Assembly (NCBI GenBank): GCA_028711995.1
Contig: JAQTRE010000016.1
Coordinates: forward strand, 1-38,161
Source of the DNA: Dehalococcoidia bacterium
Lineage (GTDB): Bacteria > Chloroflexota > Dehalococcoidia > SZUA-161 > SpSt-899
Reading direction: 5' to 3'
Length of the DNA: 38,161 bases
The position numbers were made by a program, and so were the translations under genes. The notes beneath the pieces are model-generated. The model did not search any database. It was not told the DNA's origin and worked only from the letters and a program-made list of their open reading frames with translations. This document shows positions 16,684 through 23,474 of the stretch, in pieces. Every line of letters starts with the position of its first letter. Within the stretch, counting starts at the first letter, position 1.

Positions 16684-17255
16684 AAACCAAGATTATTGCC
16701 GCAGTAGGTATATTGCTTATTCTTGCATCGGTGCTGGTTTATCTTGAGCCTTGGGAAGAAGATACGAACGGAGATGACATCGACTGGCAGCTTAACATTA
16801 CCGGGCCCAACGGTGCCCAGGAAATCCTGAGTTATGATGAAATCAAGCATTTGCCTGCCTATGAGGGATTTGGGGGATATTTCACCACCACCGGCTTGAT
16901 CTATGGCCCCTACGAAGTGAAGGGTGTCTTATTGACCGATCTCTGTGACCTTGTTGGCGGCGTTACACCGGAGGATGTTGTCTTCGTGTCAGCCATCGAT
17001 GGATATTCGTCCGTCTACGATTATGACCGGGTGTTGGGGAATTTCGATACCTATGATCCTGATACGATGGAGGTCGTCTCTCACGGAGAATCTAGGCTCG
17101 TTCTGATGTACGAACAAAACGGCAAGCCCCTGAGCTATGATGACGGCCAACCGTTGCGAATCGCTCGGATAGGACCTGATGACAAACTCCTCATCGAGGG
17201 GCAATACTGGGTCAAGTGGGTGGATGGGATAGAGGTTGAGAAGCTGGAGGAGTGA
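16680..17255 (+). CDS. Membrane-tethered molybdopterin-binding-domain-like protein
   Basis: 191 aa. The start is the ATG that overlaps the previous stop. An N-terminal hydrophobic segment (about 4-24) should act as an uncleaved anchor or signal. The rest is one compact domain with the clearest Oxidored_molyb signature in the window: YGPYEVKGVLLTDLCDLVGG, VSAIDGYSSVYDYD, LVLMYEQNGKPLSYDDGQPL and WVKWVDGIEVEKL. These correspond to the G-V-x-L, ADGY, NG-x-PL-x-x-x-x-G-x-PLR and K-W-V-x-x-I-E-V elements of the family. No candidate Cys ligand precedes the G-V-L-L motif. It lies 54 bp before wtpA, and such pairing suggests a role with tungstate or molybdate, or with the cofactor that uses it (inference). 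Confidence 0.78.
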   Translation: MKTKIIAAVGILLILASVLVYLEPWEEDTNGDDIDWQLNITGPNGAQEILSYDEIKHLPAYEGFGGYFTTTGLIYGPYEVKGVLLTDLCDLVGGVTPEDVVFVSAIDGYSSVYDYDRVLGNFDTYDPDTMEVVSHGESRLVLMYEQNGKPLSYDDGQPLRIARIGPDDKLLIEGQYWVKWVDGIEVEKLEE

Positions 17256-17309
17256 TCTCTACAGCCATCAGCGGTCAGCATTCAGGATTCGGGGGGTGAG
17301 GACAAATCT

Positions 17310-18368
17310 ATGAACACAAGAAATCGATGGGTGAGTTTTGTCGCTTTAGCGGCCATTCTGCTTTCGGCCTTTTCCGGGGGCGGATGCGGATCTTCTCACA
17401 AAACGACGCTCAAGGTTATCAATGCCGATAGCCTGATGGTTCCTTTCACTGCCATAGAGAAGGCGTTTGAAGAACGGCATCCGGATGTCGATGTGCTTAT
17501 TGAAGGGCATGGCAGCATTCAGGCCATCCGGCACGTGACCGAGCTGTATCATGAGTTTGATGTGATCGCAGTGGCCGATTGGTCTCTCCTGCCCATGATG
17601 ATGTATGATAAGCCGATGCCGGATACCAATATTCCCTATGCCGATTGGTATGTGAAATTCGGCACCAACCGGCTGGGTCTGGCATACAAACCCTCCGGCA
17701 AATACGCCGACGAAATCAACAGCTCCAACTGGTATGAGGTGATATCGAGATCGAACGTCAAAGTCGGCACTTCCGATCCCCAGTTTGATTCCTGCGGATA
17801 CCGGGCCCTGATGATGTGCCAGTTGGCGGAACTCTACTACAATGACGACACCATTTTCGAGAAGGTCATGGGTGATTTCTCACCCAAAGTCTCGGTGACC
17901 TCAGATAATGGGAAATACACCATTTCTTTACCGGCAACGGCGCGATCCAAGAGGTTGACCGTTCGGGGATCAAGTATAGGGCTTCTGGCTACCATCGATA
18001 GCGGCGATATCGACTATGCCTTCATGTATGAGAGCATGGCCCAGCAGCACGGGCTGAAGTTTGTTGAACTGCCGCCGGAGATCGACCTGAGTTCGCCGGA
18101 TTATGCGGATTCCTACGGGAAAGTCACCTGCAGCCTTTCCTTCCAGCGCTTTGCAACGGTGATCCCCGAATTTCGTGGAGAGCGTATTCTCTATGCTATG
18201 ACCATTCCCAAGAATGCTCCACACCCTGATGTAGCGGCGGAATTTGTGGCGTTCGTGCTTTCACCGGAGGGGTGCGAGGTGCTTTCTAAGGCATATCAGC
18301 CATCCCTGATCCCGCCGATTGTCGACAGACCGGAGAACGCGCCTGCGCTGGTGACGTCGCCTTCGTGA
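17310..18368 (+). CDS. wtpA: Tungstate/molybdate ABC transporter substrate-binding lipoprotein
   Basis: 352 aa. The lipobox SGGGC (Cys 26) makes this a lipoprotein. The mature part is a periplasmic-binding-type protein of the WtpA/ModA family: VINADSLMVPFTAIEKAFEE, then GHGSIQAIRHVTEL, DVIAVADWSLLPMMM, FGTNRLGLAYKP and GTSDPQFDSCGYRALMM, in which DPCGYRS-like signatures mark the WtpA branch. It should capture tungstate or molybdate outside the membrane and pass it to the permease encoded next. The choice between the two oxyanions cannot be made from sequence alone. RBS gtgagg. The gene belongs to an operon with wtpB and wtpC and follows two molybdopterin-fold-like genes. Confidence 0.88.
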   Translation: MNTRNRWVSFVALAAILLSAFSGGGCGSSHKTTLKVINADSLMVPFTAIEKAFEERHPDVDVLIEGHGSIQAIRHVTELYHEFDVIAVADWSLLPMMMYDKPMPDTNIPYADWYVKFGTNRLGLAYKPSGKYADEINSSNWYEVISRSNVKVGTSDPQFDSCGYRALMMCQLAELYYNDDTIFEKVMGDFSPKVSVTSDNGKYTISLPATARSKRLTVRGSSIGLLATIDSGDIDYAFMYESMAQQHGLKFVELPPEIDLSSPDYADSYGKVTCSLSFQRFATVIPEFRGERILYAMTIPKNAPHPDVAAEFVAFVLSPEGCEVLSKAYQPSLIPPIVDRPENAPALVTSPS

Positions 18369-18374
18369 ATCCTT

Positions 18375-18403
18375 GTAGGGGCGGGTTTCAAACCCGCCCC
18401 TAC
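18375..18403. repeat. GTAG-bounded REP-type palindrome
   Basis: gtaggggcgggttt and its exact reverse complement are separated by one base, a 14-bp stem from GTAG to CTAC. It lies between wtpA and the likely wtpB start, inside an in-frame upstream extension of wtpB. Its hairpin could reduce expression of wtpB and wtpC relative to wtpA. Confidence 0.8.
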
Positions 18404-18418
18404 TGGAGATCAAAACAA

Positions 18419-19213
18419 TTGACGAGATTCCTTTCAACCCACAAGTTCACAATCGTCTTCGCCGCGCTGGGGCTGGTCATCCTGCTCTTCATTTTGGTCC
18501 CTCTGCTGAAAATGGTGTTCGCCTCCAGCCCCGGCGATGTGCTCGATGCCCTGCTTGATGATAAAGAGGTCAGAGATGCCATCTGGCTAACCCTCTACGC
18601 GTCGTTTATCTCAGCGGCAGTGGGGATGATCTTCGGAGTGCCGCTGGCCTATCTCCTGGCCCGCCGCGATTTCCCCGGAAAGAAGGTGGTCGAGGCCATT
18701 ATCGATCTGCCGGTGGTGATCCCTCACACGGCGGCGGGTATTGCCCTCCTGTTCGTATTCGGCTCCAATTTCTTCGGCGGCCAATTCTTTCATGCTTTTG
18801 GATTGGACTTTTTCGATGCGGTGCCCGGCATCGTCATTGCCATGATGTTCGTCAGCATCCCGTTTCTGATCAACGCCGCCAAAGAGGGATTCAAGAGCGT
18901 CGACCCCAGACTGGAGAAGGTGGCCCGAACGCTGGGCGCCTCTCCCCGGCAAACCTTCTTTCAGGTGTCTTTGCCCCTGGCGGGGAGAAGTATCATGTCG
19001 GGTGGGGTGATGATGTGGGCCAGAGGGGTGAGCGAGTTCGGCGCAGTAATTATCATCGCTTACTATCCCATGATCGCCCCGACGCTGGTTTATCAACGTT
19101 ATGAGACGCAGGGACTGGATGGTGCCAGGAACGTTGCGGTCGTGCTGCTTCTGGTCTGTCTGGCGATCTTCATCGCCTTGAGATACCTCACCCAGAAAGG
19201 CGGCCGGCCTTGA
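18419..19213 (+). CDS. wtpB: Tungstate/molybdate ABC transporter permease
   Basis: 264 aa from the TTG at 18419, which has GGAG 10 nt upstream. The frame stays open back to a GTG at 18365, but that stretch is only the REP palindrome, so I reject it. The protein has about six transmembrane helices and the ABC permease signature EGFKSVDPRLEKVARTLGAS followed by Q-x-F-x-x-V-x-L-P-L-A, where the EAA loop contacts the ATPase. LIDLPVVIPHTAAGIAL-type and WARGVSEFGAVIIIAYYP segments are typical of the ModB/WtpB branch. It forms the membrane channel of the importer. The stop overlaps the wtpC start (TTGA). Confidence 0.88.
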   Translation: MTRFLSTHKFTIVFAALGLVILLFILVPLLKMVFASSPGDVLDALLDDKEVRDAIWLTLYASFISAAVGMIFGVPLAYLLARRDFPGKKVVEAIIDLPVVIPHTAAGIALLFVFGSNFFGGQFFHAFGLDFFDAVPGIVIAMMFVSIPFLINAAKEGFKSVDPRLEKVARTLGASPRQTFFQVSLPLAGRSIMSGGVMMWARGVSEFGAVIIIAYYPMIAPTLVYQRYETQGLDGARNVAVVLLLVCLAIFIALRYLTQKGGRP

Positions 19214-20256
19214 TTGACATAAAGAACATCAGTGTCCGCCTGGGAGATTTCCGCCTTCAGAATATTACCCTTAACATTCAAAAGGGGGAGTATTTTGTCC
19301 TGCTGGGTCCGACGGGAGCGGGCAAAACGGCCCTAATTGAAACCATTGCCGGGCTGAACCCGGTGACGCAAGGACAGATACGGCTCGACGGAGTCGAAGT
19401 GACCCATGTAGCGCCGGAGAAGCGAGGCATCAGTATTGCCTATCAGGATCAGGCCCTCTTTCCGCACCTTTCAGTGCTGGGAAATATCGCCTTTGGATTG
19501 CGCCAGAGGGGGCTATCGAAGTCCGAAGCGGCAACGCAATCGCAGTGGGTGATTGATCTGCTGGGAGTCTCTCACCTCTTGGAGCGCAAGCCGGATACGT
19601 TGAGTGGTGGGGAAAGCCAGAGAGTGGTTCTGGCCCGCGCCCTGGCGGTCCAACCCAAGGTGCTGTTGCTGGATGAGCCGCTCAGCGCGCTGGACCCTGA
19701 GACAAGGGAAAAGGTACAGCAAGAGATACTTCTGCTGCATCGAAAGCTGGGATTGACCATCATCCACGTGACCCACGATTTCGAGGAAGCGTTCTCTATG
19801 GGAGACCGGATCGCCGTTCTCGACCGGGGAGTTCTGGCCCAGGTGGGAACCGTTGATGAAGTCTTTCGCCAGCCCAACTCCGAGTTCGTGGCCCGCTTTC
19901 TGATGGCGCGTAACATCTTCAGCGGCGATATCCGGGATGGCGAGGGAATGCACCCGATGATGCACATCCAGGGCTTGAAAGTGCCCGTGACCACTTCCCT
20001 GCGAGGTGAGCGCCATGTCTCCATCCGCCCGGAAGATGTTCTCCTCTCCGCCAAACCGATGGCCGATGATACCCGCGTTTCTTTTCAGGGGCGCGTCACT
20101 TCCGTTTCAAACAAGGGATCGGTGGTCTATGTCTCGGTGAATGTGCCCCCGGAGTTTGTCTGCCTGCTCACCCGTCGGGAGTTCGAGATGATGCGCCTGG
20201 CGGAGGGGGAAGAGGTGTTCGTGGGATTTGAGATCAAGGCCCTGCACGTCTTCTGA
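19210..20256 (+). CDS. wtpC: Tungstate/molybdate ABC transporter ATP-binding protein
   Basis: 348 aa from a TTG overlapping the wtpB stop. Walker A is GPTGAGKTALIE, the signature is LSGGESQRVVLARAL and Walker B is VLLLDEPLSALD, followed by the His-switch THD. The C-terminal about 110 residues form a TOBE-type regulatory domain (HVSIRPEDVLLS, then VTSVSNKGSVVYVSVNVPPE), as in ModC/WtpC/PotA-type importers, where it can bind the oxyanion and inhibit transport. It powers WtpA-WtpB uptake. The end (VGFEIKALHVF) is partly duplicated about 680 bp downstream as a remnant. Substrate choice comes from context. Confidence 0.88.
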   Translation: MIDIKNISVRLGDFRLQNITLNIQKGEYFVLLGPTGAGKTALIETIAGLNPVTQGQIRLDGVEVTHVAPEKRGISIAYQDQALFPHLSVLGNIAFGLRQRGLSKSEAATQSQWVIDLLGVSHLLERKPDTLSGGESQRVVLARALAVQPKVLLLDEPLSALDPETREKVQQEILLLHRKLGLTIIHVTHDFEEAFSMGDRIAVLDRGVLAQVGTVDEVFRQPNSEFVARFLMARNIFSGDIRDGEGMHPMMHIQGLKVPVTTSLRGERHVSIRPEDVLLSAKPMADDTRVSFQGRVTSVSNKGSVVYVSVNVPPEFVCLLTRREFEMMRLAEGEEVFVGFEIKALHVF

Positions 20257-20369
20257 TTTTTAGGCAGACGTTAGCGCACTGAAGCAGCTGGCGTGGGATC
20301 TGGTTGATATCGTGATCTGCTTGTCGGTCTGGGGTTTTTCCATCGTGTTGTGCTGGCGGTGTAACGAAC

Positions 20370-20612
20370 TCAGTGTGGCTCTCTGTCCAGCGACGACGAG
20401 CGCTGAAACTTCTGTAATTCCTTGACAACGCAGTAAGCGCTAAACCCCAAGATGCCAATGATCATTGCTGTTTCCAGCGTCAAGACGAGTACATTGGATT
20501 CATAGATGTAGAACTCGCCATAGATCCAAATGCAGATGAAATGGCACAGCAGGAATAATGCCATCCCAATGGCCAGCAGAGCCAGCAGAATAATGTTCAA
20601 TCGAGAGGTCAT
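20370..20612 (-). CDS. Small two-helix membrane protein
   Basis: 80 aa on the minus strand. I chose the ATG at 20612 because GAGGA lies 7 nt upstream; the frame runs further but without an RBS or plausible protein. It has two hydrophobic segments (about 7-29 and 40-62) with ICIWIYGEFYIYESN between them, and a basic, Ser-rich tail (KFQRSSSLDREPH). I do not recognise a named family. It stands alone, opposite in direction to its neighbours. Confidence 0.65.
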   Translation of the reverse strand: MTSRLNIILLALLAIGMALFLLCHFICIWIYGEFYIYESNVLVLTLETAMIIGILGFSAYCVVKELQKFQRSSSLDREPH

Positions 20613-20875
20613 CGGATTCCTCGGATATGCAGTCTCATGAACTTGAGATGTTGTGCTACCTTTAATGGTATTGCGCGCTGCTGAAGCACGCAACATTGAC
20701 ATCACCCAAACATATTGAGGGTGACCATCAAATGTTGGCTGGGGATAACCTACAATTGGGGTGTGATGTGCCATGTTAGGCCGCAAAAATCCTCTGTGAC
20801 AGTTTCAGAGGACCTTGGCTAATCGGCTGGGGCGGTTGCGATCTCAGTTTCTTCCCGGTGTGTTCAATCATCGAA

Positions 20876-20939
20876 ATGGGCCTAGTGGGAGGGGAAGGGA
20901 TTTATGGGGTTCGATCTCAAGGCCCTGCATGTTTTCTAG
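20876..20939 (+). pseudogene. Remnant of a second wtpC-like 3' end
   Basis: The last codons read EGKGFMGFDLKALHVF and a stop, matching EGEEVFVGFEIKALHVF at the end of wtpC (20195-20256) with one codon missing. A stop codon lies in frame just upstream, and similarity fades to the left. Silent differences show that this copy is old. It suggests a lost paralogous transporter gene or an ancient tandem duplication. Confidence 0.6.
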
Positions 20940-20975
20940 CTCGACATAATGTGCAGGGACAGCCCCGAATCCTGT

Positions 20976-21004
20976 GGTCATTCCCGACCTGATCGGGAAT
21001 GACC
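20976..21004. terminator. 12-bp hairpin upstream of the pyr promoter
   Basis: ggtcattcccga and tcgggaatgacc form a perfect 12-bp stem around cctga. It lies between the wtpC remnant and the pyrR promoter and is followed by ctttgatt, a weak T-rich stretch. It may end upstream transcription. Confidence 0.5.
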
Positions 21005-21014
21005 TTTGATTGCA

Positions 21015-21043
21015 TTGGAAAAAACCACTCAAGCTGTTATAAT
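21015..21043 (+). promoter_or_regulatory. Sigma-70-type promoter for the pyr operon
   Basis: TTGGAA (21015-21020) and a perfect TATAAT (21038-21043) are separated by 17 bp. Transcription should begin near 21050, giving a leader of about 110 nt that contains the PyrR site and terminator. Confidence 0.7.
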
Positions 21044-21064
21044 TCCCCAAGAGACCTTTAAGCC

Positions 21065-21086
21065 AGTTCCGAGAGGCCGGCAAGGG
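21065..21086 (+). promoter_or_regulatory. pyrR: PyrR-binding loop in the pyr leader RNA
   Basis: The leader holds agttccgagaggccggcaag, which closely matches the PyrR-binding loop known from Firmicute pyr leaders (core UCCnGnGAGGCU then GCAAGG). PyrR with UMP binds this anti-antiterminator and allows the downstream terminator to form. The segment ggcaag within it can also pair with cttgcc of the terminator (21131-21136), so the two structures exclude each other. Confidence 0.75.
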
Positions 21087-21127
21087 AAAGCAGAATCGAA
21101 ACATTCTCCATTGGAGTTGCTAGAATT

Positions 21128-21159
21128 CCTCTTGCCGAATCTCGGCGAGAGGTTTTTTT
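21128..21159 (+). terminator. pyr attenuator terminator that also covers the pyrR ribosome-binding site
   Basis: cctcttgccga (21128-21138) pairs with tcggcgagagg (21142-21152) through 11 bp with one G-U, followed by seven T residues that end one base before the pyrR ATG. The only Shine-Dalgarno-like sequence, gagagg, lies in the right arm of the stem, so folding would also hide the ribosome-binding site. Confidence 0.75.
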
Positions 21160-21726
21160 ATGTCTGAAAGCATCATCTTATCGGAGCAGGATATCCAGCG
21201 AACGCTGACTCGCCTGGCTCACGAGATCATTGAGAAAGACAAAAATCAGAATGGATTACTCCTCATCGGGCTGCGCACCCGGGGCATTCCCTTGGCCAGG
21301 CGCATCTCCTCTGCCATACGCGATATCAACGGCACGGAAGCCCCGGTTGCCGGGCTCGATTTTACTCTCCATCGAGACGACTTGGATCTGCGCAAGGAAG
21401 ACCTCTCCATCGAACCCAGCGACATGCCTGCCAGTGTTACTGATAAAAGGGTGGTGCTGGTCGATGATGTGCTCTTCACCGGAAGGAGCGCTCGTGCAGC
21501 CATCGATGCGCTGATGGAGTGGGGTCGGCCAAGGATCGTCCAACTGGCTGTGCTGATCGACCGCGGGCATCGGGAGATGCCGATCAAAGCGGATTTCGTG
21601 GGGAAGAATATCCCTTCCTCTCTGCGGGAACGGGTGCAGGTGAGGGTCAAAGAGATCGATGGCAAGGATGAGGTTGTCCTCTTAAGGGACGAGGCGGCCT
21701 TTGCCGCCAAAGGAGATCGCCAATGA
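21160..21726 (+). CDS. pyrR: Bifunctional pyr operon regulator / uracil phosphoribosyltransferase
   Basis: 188 aa, the normal PyrR length. The PRPP-binding motif VVLVDDVLFTGRSARAAIDAL lies at about residues 99-119 (VLVDDVLFTGR core). GLRTRGIPLARRI and the DFTLHRDDL segment are also typical of PyrR. The protein binds the pyr leader RNA in the presence of UMP and also makes UMP from uracil and PRPP. The ATG sits directly after the terminator T-run. Its stop overlaps the pyrB start (ATGA), so the pair is coupled. Confidence 0.92.
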   Translation: MSESIILSEQDIQRTLTRLAHEIIEKDKNQNGLLLIGLRTRGIPLARRISSAIRDINGTEAPVAGLDFTLHRDDLDLRKEDLSIEPSDMPASVTDKRVVLVDDVLFTGRSARAAIDALMEWGRPRIVQLAVLIDRGHREMPIKADFVGKNIPSSLRERVQVRVKEIDGKDEVVLLRDEAAFAAKGDRQ

Positions 21727-22898
21727 CGATTGCCGGACGTGATCTGATTTCGATCAATGACTTCTCCAATGAAGAGATACAGGCGGTACTGGACCTGGCC
21801 GATGAGATGAACTCTGCACTCAAGGAAAAGAAGCGGCTTGATCTTTGCCAATCCAAGGAACTCTACACCATATTCTATGAACCCAGCACCCGTACCCGAA
21901 GCTCTTTTGAGACGGCCATGCATCGGCTGGGAGGCAATGTGGTCAGCCATGCGGAGGCTCAGGTGACTTCCTCGGCGACCAAAGGGGAAACGATCTCTGA
22001 TACGGTGAGGGTTCTGGATAAATATGCGGACATCATCGTCATGCGTCATCCTCTGGATGGTTCCACGAGGCTGGCCGCAGAGCATTGCAGTGTTCCTATC
22101 ATAAGCGGCGGTGATGGCGCCCACGAGCACCCAACTCAGACGCTGGTTGATCTCTATACCATCGGCAAGGAGAGGGGAAGTATCAAGGGCAAAAACGTGG
22201 CATTGTGTGGGGATTTGCGTCACGGCAGAACGGTGCACTCGTTGGCCATTGCGCTTGCTCGGTTCGGGGCTCATGTCACCTGTATCGCGCCGCCCGGATT
22301 CGAGTTGCCGGAGCATATCCATGATGGCATCAAGGCTTATAAGGGAAAGATCACCGAATACCGGACGCTGGCGGAAATCGTTGGGGAAAGTGCGCTGACC
22401 GTGAAACACCAGAAAGGATTCTCCAACCTCCTGCTGGAAAGCATCGATGTGTTCTATTTTACCCGGTTGCAGCGGGAACGAATCTCCGGTCAGGATGTCA
22501 ACACCGCTGCCCAGGAAAGCTATCGAATCAACCAGCATCTGCTGGAGAAGTCCAGGAAGGACGCCATCATCATGCATCCGCTTCCCCGGACCAATGAGCT
22601 GGCATACGAGTTTGATCAGGATGAGCGGGCGGCCTATTTCAGGCAGGCAGGCTATGGGGTTCCGGTGAGGATGGCTTTGATTGCATTGCTTCTCGGTGTG
22701 GTGGAACCGAAGATCGAACAGAAGCCGAGGAGGGATCTCATCAAACTGGCAAAGGATGTGTCTGATGTGGTGTGTTCCAACCGGCAGTGTGTCACCAATA
22801 CGGAAAAATACGCACCCAAGAAGTTCTATCGGGTTCCGGGTGCTGGCCCACAGGTTCTGAGGTGCTACTATTGCGATTGGCTGCTGCAGAATGGGTAG
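21723..22898 (+). CDS. pyrB: Aspartate carbamoyltransferase with fused PyrI-like zinc tail
   Basis: 391 aa, about 80 longer than a normal catalytic chain. The catalytic part has YEPSTRTRSSFETAM, EHPTQTLVDLYTI and HPLPRTNELAYEFD, the carbamoyl-phosphate and aspartate sites. The reaction joins carbamoyl phosphate and aspartate to carbamoyl-aspartate in pyrimidine synthesis. The last about 60 residues carry C-x4-C-x24-C-x2-C (CSNRQC at 351-356, CYYC at 381-384). This closely matches the zinc-binding site of the PyrI regulatory chain, but without its N-terminal allosteric nucleotide-binding domain. The tail probably helps trimer or subunit contacts rather than CTP feedback (inference). PyrB-PyrI fusions are known, for example in Thermotoga. 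The stop codon lies inside a REP-type palindrome. Confidence 0.92.
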   Translation: MTIAGRDLISINDFSNEEIQAVLDLADEMNSALKEKKRLDLCQSKELYTIFYEPSTRTRSSFETAMHRLGGNVVSHAEAQVTSSATKGETISDTVRVLDKYADIIVMRHPLDGSTRLAAEHCSVPIISGGDGAHEHPTQTLVDLYTIGKERGSIKGKNVALCGDLRHGRTVHSLAIALARFGAHVTCIAPPGFELPEHIHDGIKAYKGKITEYRTLAEIVGESALTVKHQKGFSNLLLESIDVFYFTRLQRERISGQDVNTAAQESYRINQHLLEKSRKDAIIMHPLPRTNELAYEFDQDERAAYFRQAGYGVPVRMALIALLLGVVEPKIEQKPRRDLIKLAKDVSDVVCSNRQCVTNTEKYAPKKFYRVPGAGPQVLRCYYCDWLLQNG

Positions 22899-22923
22899 GC
22901 ATGGCCGATGTCGGCCATGCCTA
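22896..22923. repeat. REP-type palindrome spanning the pyrB stop
   Basis: taggcatggccga and tcggccatgccta form 13-bp arms around tg. A GTAG starts at 22895. The core TGGCCGA/TCGGCCA is shared with the palindrome inside the downstream RAYT gene. It includes the pyrB TAG stop and ends 14 bp before the likely transposase start. Confidence 0.85.
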
Positions 22924-22937
22924 TTGCCGATAGGAAA

Positions 22938-23474
22938 ATGAAGGTTCATCAGAATCTGCCGAAGTTTAATGACACTTCCTATGCGCATTTTGTCACCACG
23001 AGGACTTATGAAAGCTATCCCTGTTTCAAGAACGAAAAGCTTGCCGGGATTCTGCATGAAGAGTTGGTGTTTTACGCTGAGAGATATGGATTTCACCTGC
23101 TGGGTTATGTGATCATGCCGGATCATCTCCACGCGTTGATTTGGTGGGATGCGGAAGCAAAGCCGGAGTTGGCGATATCGAAGATCATGAATAGCATCAA
23201 AACGATGACCAGTAAAAGAGTCAAAAGGCAATTGTTTTACGGCGATGGCGCTGAATACAAGGGTAGCTTGGCCGACGTCGGCCAAGCTACCCCAAGGCAC
23301 TTCCATCTGTGGCAGCCCGGTTTCTATGATTTCAATATCTATACCGAGGGAAAACTCTGGGAGAAACTCGAATACATGCACGGAAATCCGGTGAAGGCTG
23401 GTTTAGCTTCCACTCCATCAGATTATTGCTGGTCCAGCTACAAGGACTACGCTGAAGGGAGCGAAGGCCTTTGA
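22938..23474 (+). CDS. REP-associated tyrosine transposase (RAYT, Y1_Tnp family)
   Basis: 178 aa from the ATG at 22938 (preceded by tagga); an in-frame ATG at 22908 lies inside the palindrome and is less likely. It has the IS200/IS605-like HUH signature MPDHLHALIWW (His-x-His of HUH) and the downstream helix with the nucleophile region GFYDFNIYTEGKLWEKLEYM, where the Tyr is probably Y in FYDF or NIY. HGNPVKAGL and YCWSSYKDY are hallmarks of the RAYT family, which processes REP single-strand hairpins. A 32-bp perfect palindrome inside the gene encodes an extra in-frame segment around GSLADVGQATP. The stop overlaps the next gene start (TTGA). It interrupts a pyr block. Confidence 0.88.
   Translation: MKVHQNLPKFNDTSYAHFVTTRTYESYPCFKNEKLAGILHEELVFYAERYGFHLLGYVIMPDHLHALIWWDAEAKPELAISKIMNSIKTMTSKRVKRQLFYGDGAEYKGSLADVGQATPRHFHLWQPGFYDFNIYTEGKLWEKLEYMHGNPVKAGLASTPSDYCWSSYKDYAEGSEGL
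23261..23292. repeat. Perfect 32-bp REP-type palindrome inside the RAYT gene
   Basis: The left arm is gggtagcttggccgac and the right arm is its exact reverse complement. GTAG begins at 23263 and CTAC ends at 23290. It preserves the reading frame and codes for about ten residues. It shares the TGGCCGA/TCGGCCA core with the palindrome at 22896. Confidence 0.93.

Noticed and set aside
18365-18418. Upstream in-frame extension of wtpB from a GTG
   Set aside because: This stretch is just the REP palindrome read in frame; TTG at 18419 with GGAG is a better start.
21246-23381. 711-codon minus-strand frame opposite pyrR, pyrB and the transposase
   Set aside because: It is antisense to three clearly recognisable genes. 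Its length reflects codon bias of those genes.
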